A stretch of 64,000 nt of DNA from Phaeacidiphilus oryzae TH49. GTDB taxonomy: Bacteria > Actinomycetota > Actinomycetes > Streptomycetales > Streptomycetaceae. The translations under genes and the position numbers were made by a program. Positions within the stretch are counted from its first letter, which is position 1. Each line of letters opens with the position of its first letter. The notes below the pieces were generated by a model, which was not told where the DNA came from, searched no databases, and saw only the letters and a list, made by a program, of their open reading frames with translations. Where the stretch lies: the NCBI RefSeq assembly GCF_000744815.1, contig NZ_JQMQ01000004.1, positions 372,001 through 436,000 of the forward strand. Direction: 5' to 3'. Shown one piece after another: positions 14,802 to 22,912 of this stretch.

Positions 14802-15593
14802 TCAGCGGGGGTTGGCGACCGCCGTGGTGACGCAGTAGCCGATCGGCCCGGTGGCGTCGTGCAGCGTGCAGCAGCCGACCGCGATGCCGTCCTCGCTGCT
14901 GTGGCCGCCGGACTCCATCCCCACCGCCTCGGAGAGCGGCAGCCGGCTGAGGGTGAGGGTGTAGTCCGCGTTGATGAACTCCAGCCCGTCCTCCCCGGCG
15001 TGCACCAGCGGGCTCGCGGTGTCCGCGGCCAGCGCGGCCCGTACGAACGGGCTCAGCGACTCGCCGGCCACCAGCGGCCGGGCCTCCCGCAGCCACATCC
15101 GGCGCGGCTGGTCGCCGGCCTCGTGCCAGAGGGTGATCGGGCGGTTCCCGGCGTCGAAGAGCCGGATCGGCAGCAGGCTGCCGGCCGGCCCGGGCAGCTC
15201 CTCCGGCGGCGGGGCGTCCCACGGGGGCGTGCTCGGCACCCTCCCGGCCGGCTGCTCGGTGCGGCGCAGCAGTACGGCGGAGGCGCGGGCGATCGCCCCG
15301 CCGCCGCTCTCCACCTCCGCGTCCACCACCCGGATCCGCCGCCCGTCCCGCACCCGCTCGGTGCGCACCCGCAGCGGCTCCAGCGGGGCGTTGCGGAACA
15401 GGTCCACGGTCAGCCGGGTGAAGTGCAGCCCCTCCTCGCCGTGCCCGGCCTCCATGGCGCGGGCCATCAGGCCGCCGAGCAGCCGGCCGTGCAGCATGTC
15501 CGCGGACCACCAGCTGCGGGCGTGCGGGGCGGGGATCAGCTCGTGGCCGTCGCGGACGGTGAAGTACGGGTCCTGCTGCTCGGTCTGGGCCAC
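14802..15593 (-). CDS. Acyl-CoA thioesterase-like double hotdog protein
   Basis: A 263-residue protein with the two-domain hotdog layout of TesB-like / 4HBT_3 thioesterases, which release CoA from acyl-CoA esters. Visible features: SWWSADMLHGRLLGGLMARAME near residue 28, which forms the first hotdog helix, LFRNAPLEPLRVRTERVRDGRRI, the strand pair, and in the second half EFINADYTLTLSRLPLSE. GTG is the start, with AAGGAG 8 nt upstream. It is 22 bp downstream of the TetR gene on the same strand and therefore probably cotranscribed with it. Context (acyl-CoA dehydrogenase and CoA ligase next door) supports an acyl-CoA substrate, but these proteins can also be non-catalytic. Confidence 0.7.
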   Translation of the reverse strand: MAQTEQQDPYFTVRDGHELIPAPHARSWWSADMLHGRLLGGLMARAMEAGHGEEGLHFTRLTVDLFRNAPLEPLRVRTERVRDGRRIRVVDAEVESGGGAIARASAVLLRRTEQPAGRVPSTPPWDAPPPEELPGPAGSLLPIRLFDAGNRPITLWHEAGDQPRRMWLREARPLVAGESLSPFVRAALAADTASPLVHAGEDGLEFINADYTLTLSRLPLSEAVGMESGGHSSEDGIAVGCCTLHDATGPIGYCVTTAVANPR

Positions 15594-15615
15594 GCCGGCT
15601 CCTTCTGTCGGTCCG

Positions 15616-16245
15616 TCAGTCCTGTGCCGCGTCGTCCTCCGCCGGGGCGAGCCGGCGGATGAGGAGGATGGCGGCGTCCGCGATCCGGTCGGCCTCGCGC
15701 CGGCCGGCCGAGGTGGCGATCTCCCGGCCCGCCTCGCCGATGACCGTGGTCAGCACGGCGACCGTCATCCGGTCGACCGCCTCGGTCCCGACGCCGAGGA
15801 GCACGGCGTTCTGCCGGACCCATTCCCGCCCCCGGGTGCGCCGGACCAGCTCGAAGCCGGGCGGCCCGTCCCCGTCCATGAAGAGCCGGGCCAGGTCGCG
15901 GCGCTGCCAGGAGCCCTCGAGGAAGGCCCGGGCGCCGAGGATGAAGAGTGCCAGCGGGTCCGCCTCGCCGGCCGTCCTGGCCTTGGCCACGGCCGCCGAG
16001 GCGGCGTGCTCCAGGGCCTGCTGGTGGTCCTCCCACAGGGCGAGGAAGAGTTCCGCCTTCCCGCCGAAGTGGTGGTAGAGGCTGCCCACACTGGACCCCG
16101 CCCGGCGCACCACCTCGGCCACGCTCGCCTCGGCGAAGCCCTGCTCGCAGAAGACCTCGCGGGCCGCGTCAAGCAGCACCCGCCGGGTCTCCGCGGTGCG
16201 GCTCCACTGCCAGGCGCCGCCCGTCCTGCCGGTCCTGCCCGCCAT
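15616..16245 (-). CDS. TetR family transcriptional regulator, proposed controller of the R2lox/acyl-CoA group
   Basis: A 209-residue TetR-type repressor. The DNA-binding domain (residues about 17-65) has RRVLLDAAREVFCEQGFAEAS then VAEVVRRAGSSVGSLYHHFGGKAELF, the standard helix-turn-helix with the SLYHHF recognition end. Residues 80-205 are an all-helical ligand domain typical of the family. The ATG follows GGGAGGACCG. It is divergent from the acyl-CoA dehydrogenase gene across about 150 bp holding two motif copies. Related motifs precede the SDR, R2lox and both MFS genes, so I infer that it controls all of them, with an acyl-CoA or free acid as inducer. This is untested. Confidence 0.85.
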   Translation of the reverse strand: MAGRTGRTGGAWQWSRTAETRRVLLDAAREVFCEQGFAEASVAEVVRRAGSSVGSLYHHFGGKAELFLALWEDHQQALEHAASAAVAKARTAGEADPLALFILGARAFLEGSWQRRDLARLFMDGDGPPGFELVRRTRGREWVRQNAVLLGVGTEAVDRMTVAVLTTVIGEAGREIATSAGRREADRIADAAILLIRRLAPAEDDAAQD

Positions 16246-16296
16246 CGGTCCTCCCGGGGTGCCGCTGGGCCGTTCGCACGGAGTGTACCGAGCGGC

Positions 16297-16378
16297 ATTC
16301 TGGAATCCGGCACCTTGACACCGCTCCGGACGGGCCGCAGTCTGAGTCTGATTCCTAGAGCTTCATTCTAAAACTGGC
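16297..16378 (+). promoter_or_regulatory. Promoter and two operator candidates between tetR and the acyl-CoA dehydrogenase gene
   Basis: A near-consensus promoter, TTGACA (16315-16320)-N17-CAGTCT, faces the acyl-CoA dehydrogenase gene. ATTCTGGAATCCGG (16297-16310) lies just upstream of the -35. ATTCCTAGAG followed by ATTCTAAAACTGGC (16351-16378) lies downstream of the -10. Both relate to the sites at 10.8, 11.7, 11.9 and 14.8 kb. Confidence 0.6.
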
Positions 16379-16394
16379 AAGGGGGCCCGCCTCG

Positions 16395-17567
16395 ATGGTC
16401 GACTTCTCCCTCAACGACGAGGAACGTCAGATCCGCGACACCGTGCGGACGTTCATCACCCGCGAGGTCGTCCCGCTCGAACCCGAGGTGCTGCGCAACG
16501 AGCGCGCCGGCCGCCCGGGGCTGGAGCCGGACGTCCTCGCCGACCTGCGGGCCAAGGCCCGCGGCGCCGGCTTCTGGGGCGTCAACACGCCCGAGGAGTA
16601 CGGCGGGATGAACCTGGGCGCGGTGATGAGCGCGATCCTCGCCATGGAGACCGGCCGCACCTTCGTGCCGTTCAGCTTCGGCGGCAGCGCCGACAACATC
16701 CTCTACGGCTGCGACGAGGAGCAGAAGCAGCGCTACCTGCTGCCCACCATCGAGGGCGAGCGCCGCTCCTGCTTCGCCATCACCGAGCCGGGCGCCGGCT
16801 CCGACGCGCGCAACATCCGCACCCGGGCCGTCCGGGACGGCGGGGACTGGGTGATCAACGGCGAGAAGACCTTCATCACCAACGGCAACGAGGCCGACTT
16901 CGTGATGGTCTTCGCGGTCACCGACCCCGAGAAGGGTGCCGACGGCGGGGTGACCTGCTTCCTGGTCGACCGGGACATGGGCTGGAAGTCCGAGCCCATC
17001 CCGACCATGGGCCAGTGGGGACCGGCCTCGCTGGTCTTCGACGACGTCCGGGTGCCGGCGGCCAACGTCCTGGGCGAGCTGGGCCAGGGCTTCAACCTGG
17101 CCATGCGCTGGATCGGCCAGGGCCGGTACATGATCCCGGCCCGCGCGATCGGCTCCGCAGAGCGGCTGCTCCAGATGGCCGTCGACTACGCCAAGATCCG
17201 GCAGTCCATGGGCCATCCGATCGCCGACTACCAGGCCATCCAGTGGCAGATCGCGGACTCCGCGATCGACATCGAGTCCACCAAGTGGCTGACCCTGTAC
17301 GCGGCCTGGCGGGTGCAGCAGGGGCTGGACGCCCGGCACGCCTCCTCCCTCGCCAAGCTGGACGGGGCCGTGATGGCCAACCAGGTGGTGGACCGGGTGC
17401 TGCAGATCCACGGCGGCATGGGCTACACCAAGGAGCTGCCGATCGAGCGCTGGTACCGCGAGCTGCGGCTGCTGCGGATCTTTGAGGGCACCGACGAGAT
17501 CCAGCGCCGCACCATCGCCCGCAACCTCCTCAAGGGACACGTCCGGCTCGGCGGCATCGGCGAGTGA
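16395..17567 (+). CDS. Acyl-CoA dehydrogenase
   Basis: A 390-residue FAD enzyme that oxidises acyl-CoA to the 2-enoyl-CoA. The three-part family layout is complete: an N-terminal helical domain (FSLNDEERQIRDTVRTFI), a middle beta domain (SCFAITEPGAGSDARNI near residue 135, a family signature), and a C-terminal helical domain (GGMGYTKELPIERWYRELR). The catalytic Glu is expected in IFEGTDEIQRR near residue 365. There is no signal peptide. Its stop is overlapped by a possible GTG start of the CoA ligase gene (GTGA), so the two are cotranscribed. Ligase then dehydrogenase gives the first two steps of a beta-oxidation-like route. Confidence 0.9.
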   Translation: MVDFSLNDEERQIRDTVRTFITREVVPLEPEVLRNERAGRPGLEPDVLADLRAKARGAGFWGVNTPEEYGGMNLGAVMSAILAMETGRTFVPFSFGGSADNILYGCDEEQKQRYLLPTIEGERRSCFAITEPGAGSDARNIRTRAVRDGGDWVINGEKTFITNGNEADFVMVFAVTDPEKGADGGVTCFLVDRDMGWKSEPIPTMGQWGPASLVFDDVRVPAANVLGELGQGFNLAMRWIGQGRYMIPARAIGSAERLLQMAVDYAKIRQSMGHPIADYQAIQWQIADSAIDIESTKWLTLYAAWRVQQGLDARHASSLAKLDGAVMANQVVDRVLQIHGGMGYTKELPIERWYRELRLLRIFEGTDEIQRRTIARNLLKGHVRLGGIGE

Positions 17568-17584
17568 CCGGGGGAGGAGCGGGC

Positions 17585-19735
17585 TTGACCACCACACGTA
17601 CCGTGCCCTCCCCGGACGACCTGCGGGCGCTCTTCCGGCCGAGCTCCATCGCGCTGGTCGGCGCCACCGACAAGTCCGGCTGGTCCCTCTCCACCTTCGA
17701 CAACCTCCGCCGGCACGGCTTCGCCGGCAAGGTCCACCTGGTCAACCCGCGCACCGAGGTGGTGCACGGCGAGCCCGCCCACCGCGGGCTGGCCGAGATC
17801 GGCGAACCGGTGGACCTGGCGTATGTGATGGTCCCGACCCCGGCCGTGCTGCCGGTGCTCCGCGAGGGCGCGGCGGCCGGCGTCCGGCACTACGTCGTCC
17901 TCACCGCGGGCTTCGGCGAGACCGGCGAGGAGGGCCGCCTGCGGGAGGAGGAGATCAGCCGCTTCGCCGCCGAGAACGGACTGACCCTCCTCGGCCCCAA
18001 CGGCAACGGCTACATCAACGCCGCCGCCGGGACCACCCCGTACGGCCTGCCGATCCCGGCCCCGCTGCGGTCCGGGCCGGTCGGGGTGGTGCTGCAGAGC
18101 GGGGCACTGGCCAGCTCGGTGCTGGCCTTCGCCCAGGCCCGCAACCTCGGCCTCAGCCTCCTCACCTCGATGGGCAACGAGGCCCTGGTCTCCACCACGG
18201 ACGTGATGTCCTACCTGGTGGACGACCCGGACACCCGGGTGATCGCGCTCTTCCTGGAGTCGGTACGGCATCCCGAGGAGTTCGCCCGGGTCTGCCGGGC
18301 GGCGGCGCGGGCCGGGAAGCCGGTGGTGGCACTGAAGATCGGCACCAGCGCGATCGCCTCGCACACCGCCCAGGCGCACACCGGGGCACTGGTCGGTGAC
18401 GACCGGGTGATCGACGCGGCCTTCCGGCGACTCGGCGTGGTCCGGGTGCACTCGCTGGAGGACCTGATCATCACGGCCGGACTGCTGGCCGAGGTGGGCC
18501 GGGTGGACGGCCGCCGGATCGGCGTGGTCACCCCGTCCGGCGGCGCCTCCGAGATCATTGCCGACCGGGCCGAGCAGGAGGGCCTGGAACTCCCGGAGTT
18601 CACCCCGGAGACGGTGGCCCGGCTCAAGGGACTGCTGCCGGAGTTCGCCACCCCGGCCAACCCGCTGGACGTCACCGGCTACGTGGTGGTGGACCGCACG
18701 CTCCTCGGCCGGGCGCTGGACGTGGTCGCCGACGATCCCGGCATCGACGCGGTGCTGCTCCTCTCCGACCTGCCGCGGACGGCGCCGGCCGCCCCGGAGG
18801 CGGCGATCCGGGTGGCCGAGGCCAACGCCGAGCGGATCCGGCGGGCGCGGGTGCCGGTGATGGTGGTCGGCAACGTCCTCACCGACGTCACCGAGTTCGG
18901 CCGCCAGGTGCAGGCGCGCACCGGCTTCCCGTACGTGGCCGGCGGGATCGAGCACGGGATGACCGCGATCGGCCACCTCGTCCGCTGGTCGAGGGCGGTG
19001 GGCCGGGCGTCGGCGGAGGCGCGGACGGGCGCGGAGGCGCGAACCGGCCCATCGCCGTCACCGGCGGCGGTGACCCCCGGCGCGCCCGGCGAGCTGTGGG
19101 CCGAGCACCGGGCGGCCGCCCTGCTGGCCGAGCACGGCGTCCCCGTGGTCCCGTCCCGCCTGGCCGCCGACGAGGCGGAGGCGGTGCGCGCGGCCGAGGA
19201 GTTCGGCTATCCCGTCGTCCTCAAGGCGGCGGCCGACGGCCTCGGCCACAAGTCCGACATCGGCGGCGTCCGTCTCGGCCTGGCCGGTCCCGACCAGGTC
19301 CGGGCCGCCCACCGGGAGTTGGCGTCCATCCTGGCCGACCGCGGACTCCCAGGCGCCGGGACGCTGGTCCAGCCCCAGCGCACCGGCGGGGTGGAACTCC
19401 TGGTGGGCATCGTGCGCGACCCGGCCTGGGGGCTGACCCTGGCGGTGGGCCTCGGCGGCGTCTGGGTCGAGGTCCTGCGGGACAGCGCCCTGCGCCTCCT
19501 CCCGGTCACCCCGTCCGAGGTCCGCGAGGCCCTCCGGGAACTCCGCGGCTATCGCCTGCTGACGGGCGTCCGCGGCGGAGAGCCGGCCGACCTCGACCGG
19601 CTCGCCGAGGTCGTGACCGCCATCGGGGAGGCGGCCGCCTCCCTGGGGCCGGGGCTCTCCGCGCTGGAGGTGAACCCGCTGCTGGTGCGCGGGGACGTGA
19701 TCGAGGCGCTGGACGCCCTGATCAGCTGGTCCTGA
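17585..19735 (+). CDS. NDP-forming acyl-CoA ligase (ADP-forming acetyl-CoA synthetase family)
   Basis: A 716-residue protein with the fused layout of ADP-forming acyl-CoA synthetases: a CoA-binding domain (RPSSIALVGATDKSGW near residue 15), a succinyl-CoA ligase-like domain with GVVTPSGGASEIIADRAE, and an ATP-grasp domain in the last 230 residues (GYPVVLKAAADGLGHKSDIG). These activate an acid to its CoA thioester using ATP and phosphate; some homologues act on aromatic or branched acids. Two starts are possible: the TTG used here, with GGAGGAG 5 nt upstream, or GTG at 17564, overlapping the previous stop. The linker near residues 475-495 contains a low-complexity SAEARTGAEARTGPSPS repeat. It probably activates the substrate of the adjoining dehydrogenase. 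Confidence 0.85.
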   Translation: MTTTRTVPSPDDLRALFRPSSIALVGATDKSGWSLSTFDNLRRHGFAGKVHLVNPRTEVVHGEPAHRGLAEIGEPVDLAYVMVPTPAVLPVLREGAAAGVRHYVVLTAGFGETGEEGRLREEEISRFAAENGLTLLGPNGNGYINAAAGTTPYGLPIPAPLRSGPVGVVLQSGALASSVLAFAQARNLGLSLLTSMGNEALVSTTDVMSYLVDDPDTRVIALFLESVRHPEEFARVCRAAARAGKPVVALKIGTSAIASHTAQAHTGALVGDDRVIDAAFRRLGVVRVHSLEDLIITAGLLAEVGRVDGRRIGVVTPSGGASEIIADRAEQEGLELPEFTPETVARLKGLLPEFATPANPLDVTGYVVVDRTLLGRALDVVADDPGIDAVLLLSDLPRTAPAAPEAAIRVAEANAERIRRARVPVMVVGNVLTDVTEFGRQVQARTGFPYVAGGIEHGMTAIGHLVRWSRAVGRASAEARTGAEARTGPSPSPAAVTPGAPGELWAEHRAAALLAEHGVPVVPSRLAADEAEAVRAAEEFGYPVVLKAAADGLGHKSDIGGVRLGLAGPDQVRAAHRELASILADRGLPGAGTLVQPQRTGGVELLVGIVRDPAWGLTLAVGLGGVWVEVLRDSALRLLPVTPSEVREALRELRGYRLLTGVRGGEPADLDRLAEVVTAIGEAAASLGPGLSALEVNPLLVRGDVIEALDALISWS

Positions 19736-19739
19736 CCCG

Positions 19740-20192
19740 TCATCCCGCCCGGGCCGGCTCCGCGTCCGCGTCCCTGTCCGCTTCCGCCTCCAGCATGTCC
19801 GCCACGGTGGTGCGGCGGAGATCGGTGAGGAGGGCGTCGAGGGCGCGGCGGTCCAGGGCGAGGAGGTTGCGGTGCACCCGCCGGCCGACCGGGCAGTCCG
19901 GCTGCGGCACGTGGACGCCGAGCACCGGGTCCTCGCCGTTGACCGCCAGCCAGACCAGCGAGAGGTCGATCGCGCCGGGCTCGCGCTCCAGCGTCCAGCC
20001 GCCGTGCGGGCCCGGCTGGGAGCGCACCAGCCCGGCCGACCGCAGCCGGCCGAGGATCCGCCGGACATGGGCGGCGTTGGTCGCGGGACTGCCGGCCAGG
20101 GACTGCGAGTCCAGCCATGCGCCGGGCGAGCCGGCCAGCAGCGTGAGCAGATGGACGGCCACCGCGAACCGGGTGTTCGTGGGTTGGGCCAT
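19740..20192 (-). CDS. Rrf2 family transcriptional regulator (YwnA/HypR-like)
   Basis: A 150-residue winged helix protein of the Rrf2 family. The HTH region (SLAGSPATNAAHVRRILGRLRSAGLV) and the wing (SQPGPHGGWTLERE) follow the family pattern. Only one cysteine (QPDCPVGRR, near residue 99) is present, so it cannot hold the three-Cys Fe-S cluster of IscR/NsrR; it matches the redox-sensing YwnA/HypR side of the family. TAGCAT lies 6 nt before the ATG without a Shine-Dalgarno, so the message is probably leaderless. It is divergent from an NAD(P)-binding protein, the same pairing as ywnA/ywnB of Bacillus, and 4 bp from the end of the convergent CoA ligase gene. Confidence 0.8.
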   Translation of the reverse strand: MAQPTNTRFAVAVHLLTLLAGSPGAWLDSQSLAGSPATNAAHVRRILGRLRSAGLVRSQPGPHGGWTLEREPGAIDLSLVWLAVNGEDPVLGVHVPQPDCPVGRRVHRNLLALDRRALDALLTDLRRTTVADMLEAEADRDADAEPARAG

Positions 20193-20198
20193 GACCTC

Positions 20199-20261
20199 AT
20201 GCTACGGCCTTCGCCGGAAACCGTGCGCATGGCTGTTACAGTTGGCCGGGTAATCCGTAAC
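20199..20261. promoter_or_regulatory. Divergent promoter region with Rrf2 operator candidates
   Basis: The minus strand has TAGCAT (20199-20204) 6 nt before the Rrf2 ATG. Further out, CTGT-T-ACAG (20233-20241) is a short palindrome, and GTTAC (20235-20239) and GTAAC (20257-20261) form an inverted pair with a 17-bp spacer. Either could be the Rrf2 binding site that controls both genes. Confidence 0.4.
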
Positions 20262-20304
20262 CATCGCAGTTGCGAATTCCCCATCTGCTTCGAAGGAGTA
20301 CCCC

Positions 20305-20949
20305 ATGGCCGTCATCACCGTCTTCGGCGCCACCGGCTACGCCGGCGGTCACCTCACCGACGAGGCCCTCCGCCGCGGCCACGAGGTCATCGCGGTCAAC
20401 CGCACCGGCAGCGCCGAGGCCCGGCCCGGCGTCACTCCGGTCGCCGGCTCGGTGGCCGACGAGAAGCTGGTGCGCGACCTGGCGGCCAAGTCCGACGTGC
20501 TGGTCGTGGCCGTCCACGGCAGTGCGGACGGCAAGCCGTTCCTGCTGCCGCTGGTGCCCTCGCTGCTGGCGGCCGCGAGCGCGGGCGGCGCCCGGATCGG
20601 CGTGGTCGGCGGGGCCGGCAGCCTGCGGGTCGCCGACGGCGGGCCGCGGCTGATCGACACCCCCGACTTCCCGGACGCCTACAAGGCCGAGGCCGGCTCG
20701 CACGCCCAGGTGCTGGACGCCCTGCTGGCCGCCGACACCGACGTGGACTGGTTCTACGTCAGCCCGGCCGCCGAGTTCGGCGCCTGGGTGCCCGGCGAGC
20801 GCACCGGCGCCTTCCGGCTCGGCGACGACGTGCTGGTCGCCGACGCCGAGGGCCGGTCCTTCATCTCCGGGGCCGACTACGCCATCGCCTTCCTCGACGA
20901 GATCGACCGCCCGGCCCACCACAAGGCCCGCTTCACGGTGGCCTACTGA
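20305..20949 (+). CDS. NAD(P)-binding Rossmann-fold protein, YwnB-like
   Basis: A 214-residue atypical SDR / NmrA-like protein. The cofactor loop FGATGYAGG is at residues 7-15, followed by EVIAVNRTGS at the end of the second strand, which favours NADPH. The segment IGVVGGAGSLRV and a C-terminal YAIAFLDEI fit the NAD(P)H-binding (PF13460) group, which often lacks the YxxxK catalytic pair, as here. GAAGGAG precedes the ATG. Divergent from the Rrf2 regulator. In Bacillus the equivalent gene is switched on by electrophile or disulfide stress; the same use here is inference. Confidence 0.8.
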   Translation: MAVITVFGATGYAGGHLTDEALRRGHEVIAVNRTGSAEARPGVTPVAGSVADEKLVRDLAAKSDVLVVAVHGSADGKPFLLPLVPSLLAAASAGGARIGVVGGAGSLRVADGGPRLIDTPDFPDAYKAEAGSHAQVLDALLAADTDVDWFYVSPAAEFGAWVPGERTGAFRLGDDVLVADAEGRSFISGADYAIAFLDEIDRPAHHKARFTVAY

Positions 20950-20972
20950 GCCGCGGCTGACCGGCCCGGACG

Positions 20973-20987
20973 CTGACGGGCCGTCAG
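20973..20987. terminator. Small hairpin after the NAD(P)-binding gene
   Basis: CTGACGG-G-CCGTCAG has perfect 7-bp arms 23 bp after the stop codon. No T-run follows, as is usual in this group of bacteria. It may end the transcript, but it is small. Confidence 0.35.
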
Positions 20988-21062
20988 GGGTGGTCACAGG
21001 CGGGGGAGTTCGCCCTAGGGTTGGCCCGGGTCTTCCTCTCCTCGTGCTGGAGGTCAGAGCTC

Positions 21063-22136
21063 ATGGGCGCGCTCAGCGACGGGACCGACACCCTCAAGTT
21101 CGTCCACACCTACGGAGCCGGCCTCCACTCCCGGGAGCGGGATCCGGACGTCCACGACCCCCGCTGGCAGCGGCGGCAGGTCGATGACTTCATCGAGTTC
21201 ACCGTGCTGGCCGAGGAGTTGGGCTTCGACGGGGTGACCGTCACCGAGCACCACGCCCCGCTGATGACCTGCCCCTCGCCGCACCTCCTGCTGGCCGCCG
21301 CGGCCGTCCGGACCAGCCGCATCCGGCTGGGCACCGCCGTGACCGTGCTGCCGCTCTACAGCCCGCTCCGCGTCGCCGAGGAGGCCGGCCTCCTCGACCT
21401 CCTCAGCGGCGGCCGCTTCGAGCTCGGCCTCGGCCGCGGCATCCCCGGCGAGGCGCAGGTCGCCATGGGCCGGGAGCTGGGCGAGGCGGAGCTCAAGCGG
21501 GCCTGGATCGAGGGCCTGGAACTGGTGGACCTCGCGCTGACCCAGCGGGAGTTCACCTTCGACGGCGAGTTCTTCCCGGTCACCCGGCCCACCACCCTCG
21601 CCACCCGTCCCCTCCAGGACCGGCTGCCGGTCTGGCTGGGCGGATCCAGCGCCGAGACGATGGGCTTCGCCGCCGCCCGCGGCTGGAACATCATGCGCAA
21701 CTTCGGCAGCGACCAGGAGCACCGGGACGCCCTGGACGCCTACGTCAAGACCGCCGCCGAGCACGGGCACACCCGCTCCGGCGCCAACCTCATGGTGGAG
21801 CGCTTCGTCGGCGTCGCCGCCACCGAGGAGGAGGCCGAGCGCAACCTGGTCGACCTCTCCCGGGCCTTCGGCGCCTTCCGCGCCTTCTACGCCGCCGGCG
21901 GCAGGCGGCCGATACCGGCCACCGACGGCGAGTTCCAGGTGGACCACTCCGCCGCGCACCCCACCCGCCCGGCGATCGCCGTCTCCGGCACCCCCGAGCA
22001 GGTCGTCGAGGCGCTCCAGCAGACCGTCGACCGCACCGGCGCCCGCCGCCTCCTGGTGGAGACCTTCACCCTGGAGGAGACCCGCCTCTTCGCCCGCGAG
22101 GTGATGCCGGCCCTGCGGGAGCGCAACGGCGGCTGA
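21063..22136 (+). CDS. LLM class flavin-dependent oxidoreductase (luciferase-like)
   Basis: A 357-residue luciferase-like monooxygenase fold protein using FMN or F420. The TIM-barrel pattern is clear: DFIEFTVLAEELGFDGVTVTEHH near residue 45, RLGTAVTVLPLYSPLRVAEEAG near residue 87, LSGGRFELGLGRGI and VWLGGSSAETMGFAAARGW. The C-terminal AIAVSGTPEQVVEAL is also typical. GGAGGT lies 8 nt before the ATG; the ORF is open for 14 earlier codons, which are not conserved-looking. A TAGGGT at 21016-21021 could be the -10. It begins a plus-strand run with a nitroreductase and a CoA ligase. The substrate is unknown. Confidence 0.8.
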   Translation: MGALSDGTDTLKFVHTYGAGLHSRERDPDVHDPRWQRRQVDDFIEFTVLAEELGFDGVTVTEHHAPLMTCPSPHLLLAAAAVRTSRIRLGTAVTVLPLYSPLRVAEEAGLLDLLSGGRFELGLGRGIPGEAQVAMGRELGEAELKRAWIEGLELVDLALTQREFTFDGEFFPVTRPTTLATRPLQDRLPVWLGGSSAETMGFAAARGWNIMRNFGSDQEHRDALDAYVKTAAEHGHTRSGANLMVERFVGVAATEEEAERNLVDLSRAFGAFRAFYAAGGRRPIPATDGEFQVDHSAAHPTRPAIAVSGTPEQVVEALQQTVDRTGARRLLVETFTLEETRLFAREVMPALRERNGG

Positions 22137-22219
22137 TCCGCCGCCACGGGGAGTCCGGGCCGGGGGGCTGTTGCCCGCGCACGCCCGCGCGGCCATGATG
22201 ACCGGGCGAAGACCCCGAT

Positions 22220-22241
22220 CGGCCGGGCGGCGACCCGGCCG
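22220..22241. repeat. Perfect hairpin just upstream of the nitroreductase gene
   Basis: CGGCCGGG-N6-CCCGGCCG lies about 85 bp after the monooxygenase stop and just before the ribosome site of the next gene. It could end the first transcript or shape translation of the second. Confidence 0.4.
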
Positions 22242-22255
22242 GAGCTGGAGGACGA

Positions 22256-22912
22256 GTGGCGCCGGACGACCTGACCGCCTGGGAGGCTCTGCACTCCACC
22301 CCCGCCCGGCGCTACCTCGCCCCGGACCCCATCCCCGAGCCCGTCCTCTGGGAGATCCTGGACGCGGCGATCCGCGGCCCCTCCGGCGGCAACCGCCAGC
22401 AGTGGGGCTGGGTGGTGGTCACCGACCGGCGGACCAAGGACCGGGTCGCCGAGTGGTACCGGGCGAACTGGCAGGCCGCGTACGGACGGCACCGAGAGGA
22501 GATCCTCAACGCACCACCGGACGCCGGCGGTCTGAGCCCGCGCGGCTTCCTCGGCGCCGAGCACCTGGCGCAGCACATCCAGGAGGCCCCGGTCTGGGTC
22601 TTCCCGGTGCTGCGGCACGCCGCCGACGCCGACAGCCCCCGGGTGGGCGCCTCCATCTACGGCGCCGTCCAGCAGCTCTGCCTGGCCGCCCGGGTCCGCG
22701 GCATCGGCACCTCCCTCACCACCCTCTACGGCGGCCACGAGGACGAGCTCCGCGCCCTCCTCGGCTTGCCGGAGGACGCGCTGACCATGGCGCTGATCCC
22801 GATGGGCTATCCGGCCCGCGGCGCCTGGGCGCAGCCCAGGCGCCGCCCGGTGGAGGAGGTCGTCCACTGGAACCGGTGGGGGGAGACCCGGCCGCGCGAG
22901 GAGAAGCGGTGA
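22256..22912 (+). CDS. Nitroreductase family protein
   Basis: A 218-residue FMN protein of the nitroreductase family. The FMN-phosphate-binding stretch RGPSGGNRQQWGWVVV is near residue 43, the N-terminal STPARRYLAPDPIPE matches the usual start motif, and the C-terminal ALIPMGYPARGAWAQPRRRPVEEVV matches the family end (IPxGYP...RxPxxEVV). GTG is the start, with GGAGGACGA just before it. It overlaps the CoA ligase gene by 4 nt (GTGA), so the two form an operon. Substrates could be quinones, nitro compounds or enones; the neighbouring CoA ligase hints at an acid intermediate. Confidence 0.85.
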   Translation: MAPDDLTAWEALHSTPARRYLAPDPIPEPVLWEILDAAIRGPSGGNRQQWGWVVVTDRRTKDRVAEWYRANWQAAYGRHREEILNAPPDAGGLSPRGFLGAEHLAQHIQEAPVWVFPVLRHAADADSPRVGASIYGAVQQLCLAARVRGIGTSLTTLYGGHEDELRALLGLPEDALTMALIPMGYPARGAWAQPRRRPVEEVVHWNRWGETRPREEKR

